Shown piece after piece: positions 32,633 through 41,848 of a DNA stretch of 54,355 nt; the first letter of the stretch is position 1; every line of letters begins with the position of its first letter. Location of the stretch: positions 1 through 54,355 of the forward strand of contig CALWPD010000004.1 of NCBI GenBank assembly GCA_944383335.1. Reading direction: 5' to 3'. The notes under the pieces were generated by a model. That model was not told where the DNA came from. It worked only from the letters and a program-made list of their open reading frames with translations, and ran no database searches. Made by a program: the position numbers and the translations under genes. The stretch comes from an uncultured Clostridia bacterium (GTDB taxonomy: Bacteria; Bacillota; Clostridia; Christensenellales; UBA1242).

Positions 32633-35600
32633 TTATTCATTTTGATTTTGAATTTTTAACATATCTTTTAAAAATTGTCGTCTTTGCTTGGCATCATGCG
32701 CACTTTGTGCAAAAAGTTCATTGGCTCTTGTTTCATCAATCTTTTTTAATGATGCAAAACGGGTTTCGGTATTTAGAAAGTCCATATAACTTTTTGTGGG
32801 TTCACCGCTATCTATGCTAAGTGGTTTTTCAAGGTTAGGGTTATATCTATATAAGTTCCAATACCCACTTTCAACGCATAGTTTCATATGGTTGTTTGAC
32901 ATGGACATATCAAAACCATGATTTATGCAAGGAGCATAGCAAATTACGATGCTTGGACCATCAAATGCTTCTGCTTCAGAGAGTGCTTTTATTGTTTGAT
33001 TTGCATCTGCCCCAAGACTTACGCTAGCAACATAACAGTTTTTGTTTGTCATAAATATTGCGCCTAGATCTTTCTTTTTTGTAATCTTACCATTTGCACT
33101 AAATTTTTCAACGCTTCCTCTTGGACTGGATTTTGAAGCTTGCCCGCCCGTGTTACTGTAAACTTCACTATCAAGTACAAGAATATTTACATTTTCTCCA
33201 CTATTAAGCACATGGTCAAGCCCACCATAACCAATATCATAAGCCCATCCATCACCACCTATTATCCATATAGATTTTTTGACAAGATAATCGCTAAGCC
33301 CTAAAAGCATATTATAATCTTCGTCTTTAATTTTGGATAAATATTTTTTTGCAAAGTTTCTAACTATTGATTGTTCTTTATAATTTAATGTTTTTTCACT
33401 CAAAAATTTATTTAGATAATAATTTAATTCATCATCACATTTTGGTAAAATATTTTTAATAACTTTTTCAAGTGTGATTTGATTTTGTCTTTGACTAAGA
33501 GCCATTCCATACCCAAACTCTGCATTATCTTCAAATAAAGAATTTGCCCATGCTACTCCGTGTCCGTCTTTATCTTTTGAATATGGACAAACTGGATATG
33601 AACCGCCATATATACTACTGCAACCTGTTGCATTTGCTATTATCATATGATCGCCAAAAAGTTGCGTGAGTATTTTTATATATGGTGTTTCACCACATCC
33701 TGCACAAGCATAACTAAATTCAAAGTAAGGATCAAAAAATTGCAAACCTTTTGTGGATTTTTTTTTAAAAATAGATTGATATTTATCTATATTTTGTGAT
33801 TTTAAGTAATTTTCTTGTTCTTTTTCTTGTATTTTGTCGAAATCTACCATTTCAAGTGCTTTTTTTAGTGCAGGGCAAGTGTTTGCACAAACTCCACAAC
33901 CTGTGCAATCAAGTGGACTTAATTGAATTTTAAACTTATACCCCGGCATTGCCATTGCATCAATATAAGTTTGGTCTGCTTGCTCAGATTTTGTAAGTAT
34001 GCTTCTAAGTGCGGAATGTGGACAGGCAAGAGTGCAATTTCCACATTGTATACAATTTTCTTTTATCCATTTAGGTAAATTGATTGCGATTCCTCGCTTT
34101 AAATATTTTGATGTATTGGTTGGTATACTGCCATCAATACTAAATTTAGAAACTGGCAATGAATCTCCTTGCAATTTTTCTATTGGTTGAATAACATCAT
34201 TAAAAAACTCATTTTCAGTTTTTGCTTTAATGGTGTCTATATTTGAATATTTGAAATTTTTGTAATTCACTTCTTCAACATTTTTAATTGCCTCATCTAT
34301 GCATTTATAATTCTTTAAAACAACATCATCGCCCTTTTTTTGATATGAGCGTTTCGCATTGTCTTTTATCTCCTGTAATATTTCGTCAAAATTGCCGAGA
34401 TTGGCAATTTTAAAAAATGCAGTTTGCATAATTGTGTTTATTTTTCTACCGAGTCCATTTTTATTTGCTATCTTTTGCGCATCAATAATGTATAGTTTTG
34501 CGTTATGTTTTTTTAATTTGTCCAAAAATTCACGGGGGAGAACTTGAGATAATTCATTGCTTTTAAAACGTGTGTTTAATAGCACTGTCCCGCCATCTTT
34601 TAAGGATGAAATAAGGTCATATCTTGCAATAAAAGTAAAGTTATGAATAGCTATAAAATCGTGTTTTTTAGGTTTGTACGAACGAAGAATTGGCAACTCG
34701 GAAACTCTTATATGCGATGTTGTTAAACTACCAGATTTTTTTGAGTCATATTCAAAAAATGCCTGTACATACTTATTTGTTTTCTCACCAATAATTTTAA
34801 TGCTGTTTTTGTTTGCGCTGATTGTACCATCAGAACCAAGTCCATAGAACTTCATTTCAAAGCAGTTTTCATTTATATCAAAATCAGAAAGTTCAAGTGA
34901 TGTGTTTGAAACATTGTCATCTATTCCAACGGTAAAGTGGTTTTTGCTGTTGTTACTTTTTAAATTTTCAAAAACTGCTTTTACGCATGACAAATCGAAT
35001 TCTTTTCCGCCAAGACCATACCTTCCTCCGACCACTTGAATATTTTTGTTGTATTCGGAAAGCGAGGTGGCTATATCAAGCATTAAAGGTTCACCAATGC
35101 TTCCACTCTCTTTTGTTCTATCAAGCACTGCAATCTTTTTTGTGCTTTTTGGCAAAATTTCAGTAAACAAATCGGCGAAGAATGGACGGTAAAGTCTAAC
35201 ATTAACTAAGCCAATTTTTTCTCCACGGCTTACAAAATAATTGACATATTCTTTTATTGTAGAAACTGAACTTCCCATTGAAACAATTATATGTTCAGCG
35301 TCCTTTGCGCCAAAGTATTCAAAGGGAGCATAGTGTCGGTTACTGATTTTTTCAATCTCCGAAAAAGTTATTAAAGCTTTCTGCTTTACTTCATCATATA
35401 GTTTGTTAGCGCGTTCTCTGTTTTGAAAATAAACATCTGGGTTTTGTGCAGTGCCTCTCGCTATTGGATTACTCGGAGAGAGAGCACGCTTTTTAAATTC
35501 AAAATATTGTTTGTAGGGAAATATACTTTTTATATCTTTTTGGTTTATAAGTTCAATTTTTTGCATTTCGTGGCTTGTTCTAAATCCGTCAAAAAAATGC

Positions 35601-36106
35601 AAAAATGGCAAACTACATTTTATAGTCATAATATGTGAAAATAGTGCCATATCATAACACTCTTGAACACTATTAGAACATACCATACAAAAACCAGTGC
35701 TTCTTGTTGACATGACATCACTGTGATCGCCAAATATGCTTAGTGCATGTGTGGCGAGAGCACGTGCCGAAACATGCAAAACGGCGGGCAATAATTGTCC
35801 AGCAATTTTATACATATTTGGGATCATCAATAAAAGTCCTTGACTTGATGTAAAAGATGTAGCAAGACTTCCTGTTTGAACGAGTCCATGCAGTGCTCCA
35901 GCAGCACCGCCTTCGGACTGCATTTGTTTAACCAACACTTCACTTCCAAAGAGATTTTTTCTGCCTTGTGTTGACCATTGATCAATTAGTTCTGCCATTG
36001 TAGATGACGGCGTAATTGGATAAATCACGGCAACTTCAGTAAAGTTATACGCCATTTCGGCACATGCTGTATTGCCGTCTACGATTTCGGTTATTTTTTT
36101 AGACAT
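32633..36106 (-). CDS. nifJ: Pyruvate:ferredoxin (flavodoxin) oxidoreductase
   Basis: The start ATG at 36106 follows TAGGAG; the frame upstream (to 36151) covers the promoter region. The 1157-residue single-chain enzyme oxidises pyruvate to acetyl-CoA and CO2 and passes electrons to ferredoxin. Domains in order: pyruvate-binding domain with YPITPSSTMAELIDQW near 28; CoA-binding domain; a 2x[4Fe-4S] insert with CIQCGNCTLACPHSA near 683 and CTGCGVCANTCPA near 735; the CAGCGETPY motif near 798; and the thiamine-diphosphate domain with GDGWAYDIGYGGLDH near 949 and DSEVYSNTGGQASKSS near 975. This places the organism among strict anaerobes and supplies Pta and AckA. Confidence 0.96.
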   Translation of the reverse strand: MSKKITEIVDGNTACAEMAYNFTEVAVIYPITPSSTMAELIDQWSTQGRKNLFGSEVLVKQMQSEGGAAGALHGLVQTGSLATSFTSSQGLLLMIPNMYKIAGQLLPAVLHVSARALATHALSIFGDHSDVMSTRSTGFCMVCSNSVQECYDMALFSHIMTIKCSLPFLHFFDGFRTSHEMQKIELINQKDIKSIFPYKQYFEFKKRALSPSNPIARGTAQNPDVYFQNRERANKLYDEVKQKALITFSEIEKISNRHYAPFEYFGAKDAEHIIVSMGSSVSTIKEYVNYFVSRGEKIGLVNVRLYRPFFADLFTEILPKSTKKIAVLDRTKESGSIGEPLMLDIATSLSEYNKNIQVVGGRYGLGGKEFDLSCVKAVFENLKSNNSKNHFTVGIDDNVSNTSLELSDFDINENCFEMKFYGLGSDGTISANKNSIKIIGEKTNKYVQAFFEYDSKKSGSLTTSHIRVSELPILRSYKPKKHDFIAIHNFTFIARYDLISSLKDGGTVLLNTRFKSNELSQVLPREFLDKLKKHNAKLYIIDAQKIANKNGLGRKINTIMQTAFFKIANLGNFDEILQEIKDNAKRSYQKKGDDVVLKNYKCIDEAIKNVEEVNYKNFKYSNIDTIKAKTENEFFNDVIQPIEKLQGDSLPVSKFSIDGSIPTNTSKYLKRGIAINLPKWIKENCIQCGNCTLACPHSALRSILTKSEQADQTYIDAMAMPGYKFKIQLSPLDCTGCGVCANTCPALKKALEMVDFDKIQEKEQENYLKSQNIDKYQSIFKKKSTKGLQFFDPYFEFSYACAGCGETPYIKILTQLFGDHMIIANATGCSSIYGGSYPVCPYSKDKDGHGVAWANSLFEDNAEFGYGMALSQRQNQITLEKVIKNILPKCDDELNYYLNKFLSEKTLNYKEQSIVRNFAKKYLSKIKDEDYNMLLGLSDYLVKKSIWIIGGDGWAYDIGYGGLDHVLNSGENVNILVLDSEVYSNTGGQASKSSPRGSVEKFSANGKITKKKDLGAIFMTNKNCYVASVSLGADANQTIKALSEAEAFDGPSIVICYAPCINHGFDMSMSNNHMKLCVESGYWNLYRYNPNLEKPLSIDSGEPTKSYMDFLNTETRFASLKKIDETRANELFAQSAHDAKQRRQFLKDMLKIQNQNE

Positions 36107-36174
36107 ATTTGCTCCTAATATAATATGTGAAAACAATTTTAAGTTTAACACAAAACACTAGTTGTGTAAAACAA

Positions 36175-36212
36175 TTTACAAACTTGGGAGTTTAGTTTAT
36201 TATAAATATATG
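36175..36212 (+). promoter_or_regulatory. Leaderless-type promoter of truA
   Basis: TTTACA (36175-36180), 17-bp spacer, TATTAT (36198-36203), then 6 nt to the ATG at 36210. No Shine-Dalgarno sequence. Confidence 0.65.
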
Positions 36213-36947
36213 CGAAGAATTTGTATTTGTTTTTCTTACAAAGGGACTAGCTATTCAGGACTTGTTGTTCAGCCAGGAAAGGACACTATTGAAAAGAGAA
36301 TTGAAGATGCACTTTTGTTTGTTACAAAAGAAAAGATTAGAATATATCCAAGTGGACGAACTGATGCGGGTGTGCATGCATTAAGGCAATTTGCACATTT
36401 TGACACTGAGTCAAAAATAGAATGTGGTAAACTTGTATTAGCACTCAACACGTATTTACCCAATGATATAAGGATAATGTCTGCTAGGCAAGTTGAAGAC
36501 ACTTTTGATGCAAGAAAGAACGCAAAGTTAAAGATTTATATTTACATCGTTTCAATGTCGAAGATTACTAGTCCATTTTTGTATGATTATGTGTGTGAGA
36601 GAAAACATCATTACAACTTAAGTTTGTTAGATAAAATAAAATGTAAAATTGAAGGCACCCACAACTTTAAAGCATTTTGTGCTACTCGCTCGGGAAGAAA
36701 AAATTTTGAGCGAACGATAAAAAGCATAGAGATTACTCAAAAAGATGAATTATTATTCTTCAAAATTACAGGAAATGGATTTTTATACAATATGGTGCGA
36801 ATAGTCGTTGGCACAATTTTGGATGTGGCAGACAATATTATACCTATTGAAAATATCGATAAAATGTTTGAAACAGGACAACGGAAGTATGGTGGTCGTA
36901 CACTTTGCGCCAAAGGACTTATGCTGTATGATGTAAAATATTTATAA
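36210..36947 (+). CDS. truA: tRNA pseudouridine(38-40) synthase TruA
   Basis: The start at 36210 (MRRICICFSYKG) is taken because the protein family begins there; the longer frame from 36162 would read through the promoter. The 245-residue enzyme makes pseudouridine at positions 38-40 of tRNA anticodon arms. The catalytic motif SGRTDAGVHA holds Asp52, and the later motifs GTHNFKAFC and FFKITGNGFLYNMVRIVVG are present. In Bacteroides/Clostridia it commonly precedes rplM-rpsI, as here. The mRNA appears to be leaderless. Confidence 0.94.
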   Translation: MRRICICFSYKGTSYSGLVVQPGKDTIEKRIEDALLFVTKEKIRIYPSGRTDAGVHALRQFAHFDTESKIECGKLVLALNTYLPNDIRIMSARQVEDTFDARKNAKLKIYIYIVSMSKITSPFLYDYVCERKHHYNLSLLDKIKCKIEGTHNFKAFCATRSGRKNFERTIKSIEITQKDELLFFKITGNGFLYNMVRIVVGTILDVADNIIPIENIDKMFETGQRKYGGRTLCAKGLMLYDVKYL

Positions 36948-36948
36948 G

Positions 36949-36974
36949 TTTTTATGCATAATAATGCATAAAAA
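36949..36974 (+). terminator. Palindromic hairpin after truA
   Basis: TTTTTATGCAT / ATGCATAAAAA directly after the stop codon. There is no long T run beyond the stem, so its strength as a terminator is uncertain. Confidence 0.4.
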
Positions 36975-37153
36975 TTCATTATTAAAAACTTGGATGCAAG
37001 TTGTGAAATTTGTAAAAATATGCTTGTCATTATTGATTATATATTATAAACTAGTGCTGTCTTTTATTAAGGCATATTTTTTTGTAATGTTAGCCCCTTC
37101 AAAAAAGTTTGTCTTAACATTAAAAGTAGCACACAATTTTTTGGAGGAAATTA

Positions 37154-37597
37154 ATGAAAACATTTATGCAAAAGCCAGAAAATGTGGAAAGAAAGTGGTA
37201 CATTGTTGATGCAAGTAATATGCCGCTTGGGAGACTTGCAAGTCAAGTAGCAGATATTTTGACTGGAAAAAACAAACCAACATATACTCCACATGTTGAT
37301 TCTGGTGATCATGTTATAGTTATAAATTCAGATAAAATAGTTTTAACAGGGAAAAAACTTACTCAGAAAATGCTCAGAAGCCATTCAGGTTATGCTGGCG
37401 GACTTAAAGAAATGGATTACAAAACCGTTATGGCAACAAAATCTAATGTTGCAGTTGAGCGTGCAGTGAAAGGTATGCTTCCTAAGAACTCTCTTGGTAG
37501 AAAAATGTTTACAAGACTTAGAGTATATAAAGATGCAAACCATGGTCATGAGGCGCAAAAACCTGTTGAACTTACACTAAAAGGAGTTAGGAACTAA
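37154..37597 (+). CDS. rplM: Large ribosomal subunit protein uL13
   Basis: The start at 37154 follows TTGGAGGAAAT. The 147-residue protein shows the uL13 pattern: [18 protein letters not shown] near residue 13, [18 protein letters not shown] near 51-68, the [12 protein letters not shown] segment, and the signature [20 protein letters not shown] near 106-125. It is a structural protein of the 50S subunit. It forms the conserved two-gene operon with rpsI, whose ATG overlaps this stop codon by one base. The leader (about 100 nt upstream of the start) holds no recognised riboswitch; overlapping frames there are not genes. Confidence 0.97.
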   Translation: MKTFMQKPENVERKWYIVDASNMPLGRLASQVADILTGKNKPTYTPHVDSGDHVIVINSDKIVLTGKKLTQKMLRSHSGYAGGLKEMDYKTVMATKSNVAVERAVKGMLPKNSLGRKMFTRLRVYKDANHGHEAQKPVELTLKGVRN

Positions 37598-38022
37598 TGG
37601 CAGAGAAGAAAAGCAAAACTGCTAGCAAGAAAATTGTTCAGTTTCTTGGCACAGGCAGAAGGAAAAAGGCGATTGCAAGAGTAAGACTACTTCCAAATGG
37701 AACGGGCAAAATAACAATAAATAAGCAAGATATTGATGAGTATTTCGGTCTTGATACTTTAAAACTTATTGTTCGTCAACCACTCGAAGCTGTTGATGCA
37801 GTTAATAAATATGATGTATTTGTCAATGTTATTGGTGGTGGACTTTCAGGTCAAGCGGGAGCAATAAGCCACGGTATTTCAAGAGCGCTGATTCTTGCTG
37901 ATGAATCTACTAAGTCTGTTCTTAAAAAAGGTGGCTTCCTTACTCGTGATAGTAGGATGAAAGAGAGAAAGAAATACGGACTCAAAAAAGCACGTAAGGC
38001 TTCACAGTTCAGTAAAAGATAA
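37597..38022 (+). CDS. rpsI: Small ribosomal subunit protein uS9
   Basis: The ATG overlaps the rplM stop (TAATG) with AGGAG 10 bases before it. The 141-residue protein has a basic N-terminal extension, then [20 protein letters not shown] (the uS9 start), [19 protein letters not shown] (signature) and the C-terminal [19 protein letters not shown] with the basic tail QFSKR that reaches the P-site tRNA. It is a structural protein of the 30S subunit. A terminator follows at 38032. Confidence 0.97.
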   Translation: MAEKKSKTASKKIVQFLGTGRRKKAIARVRLLPNGTGKITINKQDIDEYFGLDTLKLIVRQPLEAVDAVNKYDVFVNVIGGGLSGQAGAISHGISRALILADESTKSVLKKGGFLTRDSRMKERKKYGLKKARKASQFSKR

Positions 38023-38031
38023 TGTAAAAAT

Positions 38032-38053
38032 GGAAGAGAAATCTTCCTTTTTT
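38032..38053 (+). terminator. Terminator of rplM-rpsI
   Basis: GGAAGA-GAAA-TCTTCC (GNRA-type loop) followed by six T. Confidence 0.88.
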
Positions 38054-38100
38054 GTTTTCGTTTTCATTATTTCTGTGTATAATATAAACATGAGGAGATT

Positions 38101-39015
38101 ATGTACGATTGTATTATTATAGGCAGTGGTCCAAGTGGAATGACTTGCGCATTATATTTAAAAAGAGCGGGAAAAAATATTTTGGTTTTAGAAAAAAGTA
38201 TGCCGGGTGGTCAAATGGTAATCACAACAAATGTAGAAAATTATCCGGGTTTTTCACATATAGATGGTGCTTCACTTGCTACTTCCATGTTTCAACAAAT
38301 TACATCTCTTGGTGTTGAAGTTAGGTTTGAAGAAGTTATTTCTTGTGATTTAAAAAACAATATAAAAGTAATAAAAACCGACAAAAATCAATATGAATGT
38401 AAAACATTATATATTGCAACAGGAGCATCATCTAGACTTTTGAATGTTGATGGGGAAAAACGACTTACATCAAAAGGAGTAAGTTATTGTGCTACATGTG
38501 ACGGAGCCCTTTATAAAGATAAAATTGTTGCTGTGGTTGGTGGTGGAAATAGCAGTTTGGAAGATTGCCTGTATCTTTCAAATGTCGCAAAAAAGATATA
38601 TCTTATTCATAGGCGGGATGAATTTCGTGGGGATAAAGTATTGATTGATCGCATAACAGATCTTAAAGAACAAGGGAAAATTGAATTTGTTTTAAATAGT
38701 CAAGTTGTTGAAGTATTGGGCGATGATAAAGTTACTGGGATAAAGGTATTAAACAAAATTTTTTCAAACACTCAGATAATAGAAGTTGATGCACTATTTG
38801 TTGCTATTGGTAGAACGCCCGATACGGCAATTTTCGAGGGATTAGAGTTTGATGATGCAGGTTATATTAAAGTGGATTCAAATAAAAATACAAACATCAA
38901 AGGCGTATTTTGTGGGGGCGATGTTTCTAACACTCATCTTCGTCAAATTGTTACAGCGTGTGGAGATGGGGCAACCGCTTCACTTTCAATAAACGAATAT
39001 CTTACAAAACATTGA
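38101..39015 (+). CDS. trxB: Thioredoxin reductase
   Basis: The 304-residue flavoenzyme starts at an ATG after GAGGAG. It reduces thioredoxin in the cytoplasm, using an FAD and a dithiol. Visible are the FAD Rossmann motif IIGSGPSGMTCALYLKRAG at residues 5-23, the redox-active CATCDG near 131, and the second Rossmann motif VVGGGNSSLEDCLYL near 143-157 with HRRDEFRGDK for the pyridine nucleotide. The closing FAD motif GVFCGGDVS is near 263. The Rossmann GGGNSS and the HRRDxFR follow the NADPH type, but nucleotide preference is not certain. The stop abuts the convergent gene with no terminator between. Confidence 0.93.
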   Translation: MYDCIIIGSGPSGMTCALYLKRAGKNILVLEKSMPGGQMVITTNVENYPGFSHIDGASLATSMFQQITSLGVEVRFEEVISCDLKNNIKVIKTDKNQYECKTLYIATGASSRLLNVDGEKRLTSKGVSYCATCDGALYKDKIVAVVGGGNSSLEDCLYLSNVAKKIYLIHRRDEFRGDKVLIDRITDLKEQGKIEFVLNSQVVEVLGDDKVTGIKVLNKIFSNTQIIEVDALFVAIGRTPDTAIFEGLEFDDAGYIKVDSNKNTNIKGVFCGGDVSNTHLRQIVTACGDGATASLSINEYLTKH

Positions 39016-39444
39016 TTATTCTTGTAAATATGTTTTAATTTCTTCAAAACTTTGTTCTTCAAAACTTTTTAAATTTTTAGCAAGTTCCACGATATCTTTA
39101 TCTGCATCTTTATATGTTTTCAATTCTTTATACAAACTAAGAGTTCCACGAACGGTACCCATCAAAAAAAGTTCGGCAATATGTTCGCTAGATTTGTCGA
39201 AAAGAGTGGACATTGTTATAGATAATTTGAGCATTGTTTTTGAAAAAATACTAGCATCATTTAATTCCAATTTTTTTTCTTTTGCAAGTATTTTGCATTG
39301 TTCCAAATACTCTAAATATTTTGCTTTTGTATTTTTCATAAATTCTTTTAATTTTGTACTTCTAAATTTAGGGTACATATTTTCTATTGCTTGCACAGCC
39401 ATTTTTATGTTTTTATAAATTTCACTTAAAAATTTTTTATTCAT
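39016..39444 (-). CDS. All-helical protein of unknown function (142 aa)
   Basis: The ATG at 39444 follows AGGAG. The 142-residue protein is predicted to be all helix, without membrane segment, and can be cut into about four helices (FLSEIYKNIKMAVQAIENMY; LKEFMKNTKAKYLEYLEQ; MLKLSITMSTLFDKSSEHIA; and IVELAKNLKSFEEQSF). The size and helix lengths recall ferritin-like or DUF2383-like bundles, but the metal-binding Glu/His pattern of ferritins is not evident. The gene is convergent with trxB (the stops are adjacent) and divergent from the pseudo-cyclase gene. No function is assigned. Confidence 0.55.
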   Translation of the reverse strand: MNKKFLSEIYKNIKMAVQAIENMYPKFRSTKLKEFMKNTKAKYLEYLEQCKILAKEKKLELNDASIFSKTMLKLSITMSTLFDKSSEHIAELFLMGTVRGTLSLYKELKTYKDADKDIVELAKNLKSFEEQSFEEIKTYLQE

Positions 39445-39531
39445 ATTTTTCTCCTATTACTATTATGCAAAGAAAAAAATATTTTATTTAAAAAATGAAT
39501 ATTTTTTTTATAAAATTACAAACCAAAATAT

Positions 39532-40950
39532 ATGAAAACGAGTACAAAGATTTGGATTGTAGTATTTTTAATTTCGCTTGTGGGAAGTTCGCTTACTGCA
39601 AGATATTTATTTTCAGGAATAACCATTTTAAATGGTACCATTTTTTTTAATTTATCCACACTTGGTTGGGTTTGTATTGTATTTAATTTATTAAATTTAG
39701 TAAGTGGAAATATCTTATTTTTTAAATTCTTAAAAACAAGAAAATTAAGTACGGTATTATTTCTATCAACAGTACCATTGACGCTTGTTTTTGGCGTGCT
39801 TATGTTCGGACTTTTTAGCATAAATAACTATGCAAATAGACCTGCCGTATTTGTAAAGGTTGCGTTAAATATCACCAGCACAAATAACAATAATTATTAT
39901 TGGATGATTTTATTGGTTATTATATATTTGATAGTTGTTTCACTGACTTTTGTCATTGCAACAAAACCTATTAAAAAAATTGAATTAATAACCAAAAGAT
40001 TAGCGTATGGAGAAGTGCGAGACAAAATCAATGTTGGTGGAACAAAGCAATTTCAAGAAATCGAAAGTTCTTTAAAAAAGATAAATGAAAACTATAAAAT
40101 AAAGGATGAAGCAATAAAACAAACAAGCGTTGAATATGAGAAATTTATTCCCAAAAAATTGATAAAATTTTTAGGTAAAAAAAACATTTTGGAACTTGAA
40201 CTTGGAAGCCAAGTCAAAAAAACAGCGACAATACTTTATTGTAATATAAAAAAAAGTGCAATGGTTTCAAAAATGTTGAGTTTAGAAGACAATTTTAATT
40301 ATATAAATTCATACTTAAATATTGTAACTCCAATAATTAGAAAATTTGGCGGTTTTGTAGATAAATATTTAGAGAATGGAATTATATCCGTTTTTATTTC
40401 ACCACAAAATGCCATTACATGTGCAATTAATATATCTCGAGCAATAAAACAAAAAAATCTATCTGACGCATTGCCTAAATTTGAAGTAGGATTGGTTATT
40501 CACACTGATGAAATAATTTTTGGAATTGTAGGTGATGAGCAAAGGAAGGCACCAACAATTATAACAAATTCTATGGAACTATTGACGAAATTAGATGACA
40601 TAAACGAAACATTTGGTTCAGTAATGCTTATAACAAGAAATACATTAAACGCATTGCCAACAGCATTCAAACTAGCGTATAGGTATATTGCGGAAGTGGA
40701 TGCTGTAGGAACAGAGCAGTCTGTTTTTGAGTGTCTTGAGGTATTTTCACGTCAAAAGCGAGAAAAATTAAAAAAGCATCATTTGGAGTTTGAAAACGGA
40801 GTTAGAGCTTATCAAAAAGGCAACTTTGAACAAGCTAAGCAAATTTTTGAAAAGGTTTATAGACAGGAAAAAGATGATAAACCTTGTTATGTATATTATA
40901 ATAAAAGCACCGAAAACTTAGGACATTTACCACTTAATGCACATGAGTAA
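39532..40950 (+). CDS. Membrane-bound class III nucleotidyl cyclase-like protein lacking the catalytic residues
   Basis: The 472-residue protein has about four membrane helices (7-27, 44-64, 76-97, 124-143), a HAMP-like linker (about 144-200) and a cyclase homology domain (about 228-385), then a TPR-like tail (FENGVRAYQKGNFEQAKQIF). The cyclase fold is clear from LYCNIKKSAMVSKM, KFGGFVDKYLENGIISVF, VGLVIHTDEIIFGIVGDEQR and IITNSMELLTKL. Catalysis looks impossible: the two metal-binding Asp are Asn238 and Asn282, the substrate Asp is Asn346, and the transition-state Asn/Arg pair is Glu349/Lys353. A role as a receptor-like pseudo-cyclase is inferred. No Shine-Dalgarno sequence precedes the ATG. 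Confidence 0.7.
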   Translation: MKTSTKIWIVVFLISLVGSSLTARYLFSGITILNGTIFFNLSTLGWVCIVFNLLNLVSGNILFFKFLKTRKLSTVLFLSTVPLTLVFGVLMFGLFSINNYANRPAVFVKVALNITSTNNNNYYWMILLVIIYLIVVSLTFVIATKPIKKIELITKRLAYGEVRDKINVGGTKQFQEIESSLKKINENYKIKDEAIKQTSVEYEKFIPKKLIKFLGKKNILELELGSQVKKTATILYCNIKKSAMVSKMLSLEDNFNYINSYLNIVTPIIRKFGGFVDKYLENGIISVFISPQNAITCAINISRAIKQKNLSDALPKFEVGLVIHTDEIIFGIVGDEQRKAPTIITNSMELLTKLDDINETFGSVMLITRNTLNALPTAFKLAYRYIAEVDAVGTEQSVFECLEVFSRQKREKLKKHHLEFENGVRAYQKGNFEQAKQIFEKVYRQEKDDKPCYVYYNKSTENLGHLPLNAHE

Positions 40951-40994
40951 TTATTTGTAACACTTTTTGCATATATATTATTAAGGAGTTGAGT

Positions 40995-41294
40995 TTGGAA
41001 AGTTCATTTCTAGAACTTAGGTGCAAAGAGGTCGTAAATGTTGTGGACGGGAAGCGTTTGGGGCATATTGTTGATATAGTTTTTGAATTATCAACCGGTA
41101 CAATAACTGGGCTTGTTGTTCCGGGCGATAAAAACATCTGGAATGTCTTTAAATCAGGCGGAGAAATTTTTGTTCCATACAATCAAATTTGTAAAATTGG
41201 GGATGATACAATCTTGGTAGAGCTATATTCAACCACTCTTAGAGGTAGTTCAAACACAATCTCTTTTAATGAAGCAAAAAATAAAAAATCCTAA
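40995..41294 (+). CDS. YlmC/YmxH family PRC-barrel sporulation protein
   Basis: The start is the second of two TTG codons (40995), 6 bases after AAGGAG. The 99-residue protein shows the YlmC/YmxH pattern LELRCKEVVNVVDGKRLGHI, a PRC-barrel beta core (VDIVFELSTGTITGLVVPG), FVPYNQICKIGDDTILVEL, and a polar tail. In Bacillus and Clostridia these small proteins are connected with sporulation genes, but their exact role is unknown. It has AAGGAG in its leader and sits between the pseudo-cyclase gene and nrdR. Confidence 0.75.
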   Translation: MESSFLELRCKEVVNVVDGKRLGHIVDIVFELSTGTITGLVVPGDKNIWNVFKSGGEIFVPYNQICKIGDDTILVELYSTTLRGSSNTISFNEAKNKKS

Positions 41295-41302
41295 CTTACA
41301 TC

Positions 41303-41331
41303 TAGACAAATTTGTTTTGTTAGTGTATACT
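41303..41331 (+). promoter_or_regulatory. Promoter of nrdR
   Basis: TAGACA (41303-41308), 17-bp spacer, TATACT (41326-41331), with AGGAG before the ATG at 41360. Confidence 0.65.
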
Positions 41332-41359
41332 AAAAACGCTGATACGATAGGAGAAACAA

Positions 41360-41797
41360 ATGAAGTGTTTATATTGCGGAAACGCAGATAGTAAGGTTAT
41401 TGATTCTAGAGAAACTGGCGATAATTCGATAAGGCGTAGGCGTGAATGTTTAAAGTGTGGAAAGCGCTGGACTACATATGAAACAATCGAAAATACACCA
41501 ATTTTAGTAATTAAAAAAAATGGTAGCATTCAACCATTTGATAAAAACAAAATTATTAATGGAATAATCAAGGCTTGTGAAAAACGTCCTGTCAGTTTGA
41601 TTCAAATTGAAACTATTGCAAGCGACATTGAAAAGAAATTGAAAGAAAATAAACATGAGGTTGAATCAATCAAGATAGGTGAAATGGTTATGGAAATGTT
41701 AAAACCATTGGACCAAGTATCTTATGTTAGGTTTGCATCGGTTTATAGACAATTTACAGACGCTACAAACTTTATAGAATTTTTAAAAAATGAATAA
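41360..41797 (+). CDS. nrdR: Transcriptional repressor NrdR
   Basis: The 145-residue protein has an N-terminal zinc ribbon (Cys3, Cys6, Cys30, Cys33, with MKCLYCGN and RRRRECLKCGKRWTTYE) and an ATP-cone domain (about 48-138, with VIKKNGSIQPFDKNKIINGI and YVRFASVYRQF). NrdR binds (d)ATP and represses ribonucleotide reductase genes by binding paired NrdR boxes. No reductase gene is in this window, so its targets lie elsewhere. The start follows AGGAG and a good promoter. A terminator-like hairpin follows, which also covers the first codons of the feoA frame. Confidence 0.95.
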   Translation: MKCLYCGNADSKVIDSRETGDNSIRRRRECLKCGKRWTTYETIENTPILVIKKNGSIQPFDKNKIINGIIKACEKRPVSLIQIETIASDIEKKLKENKHEVESIKIGEMVMEMLKPLDQVSYVRFASVYRQFTDATNFIEFLKNE

Positions 41798-41813
41798 ACA
41801 TAGTTTACTTTAA

Positions 41814-41848
41814 TTCTTCATACAATTTAGTATGAAGAACTTTTTTTT
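41814..41848 (+). terminator. nrdR terminator overlapping the feoA start
   Basis: TTCTTCATAC / GTATGAAGAA with a short loop and a run of eight T. The only ATG of feoA (41832) is in the 3' arm. Confidence 0.7.

Noticed and set aside
36964-37209. Hydrophobic 81-codon frame upstream of and overlapping rplM
   Set aside because: It runs through the rplM promoter and ribosome site into the gene in another frame, with no ribosome site of its own; its hydrophobic look comes from the A/T-rich leader.
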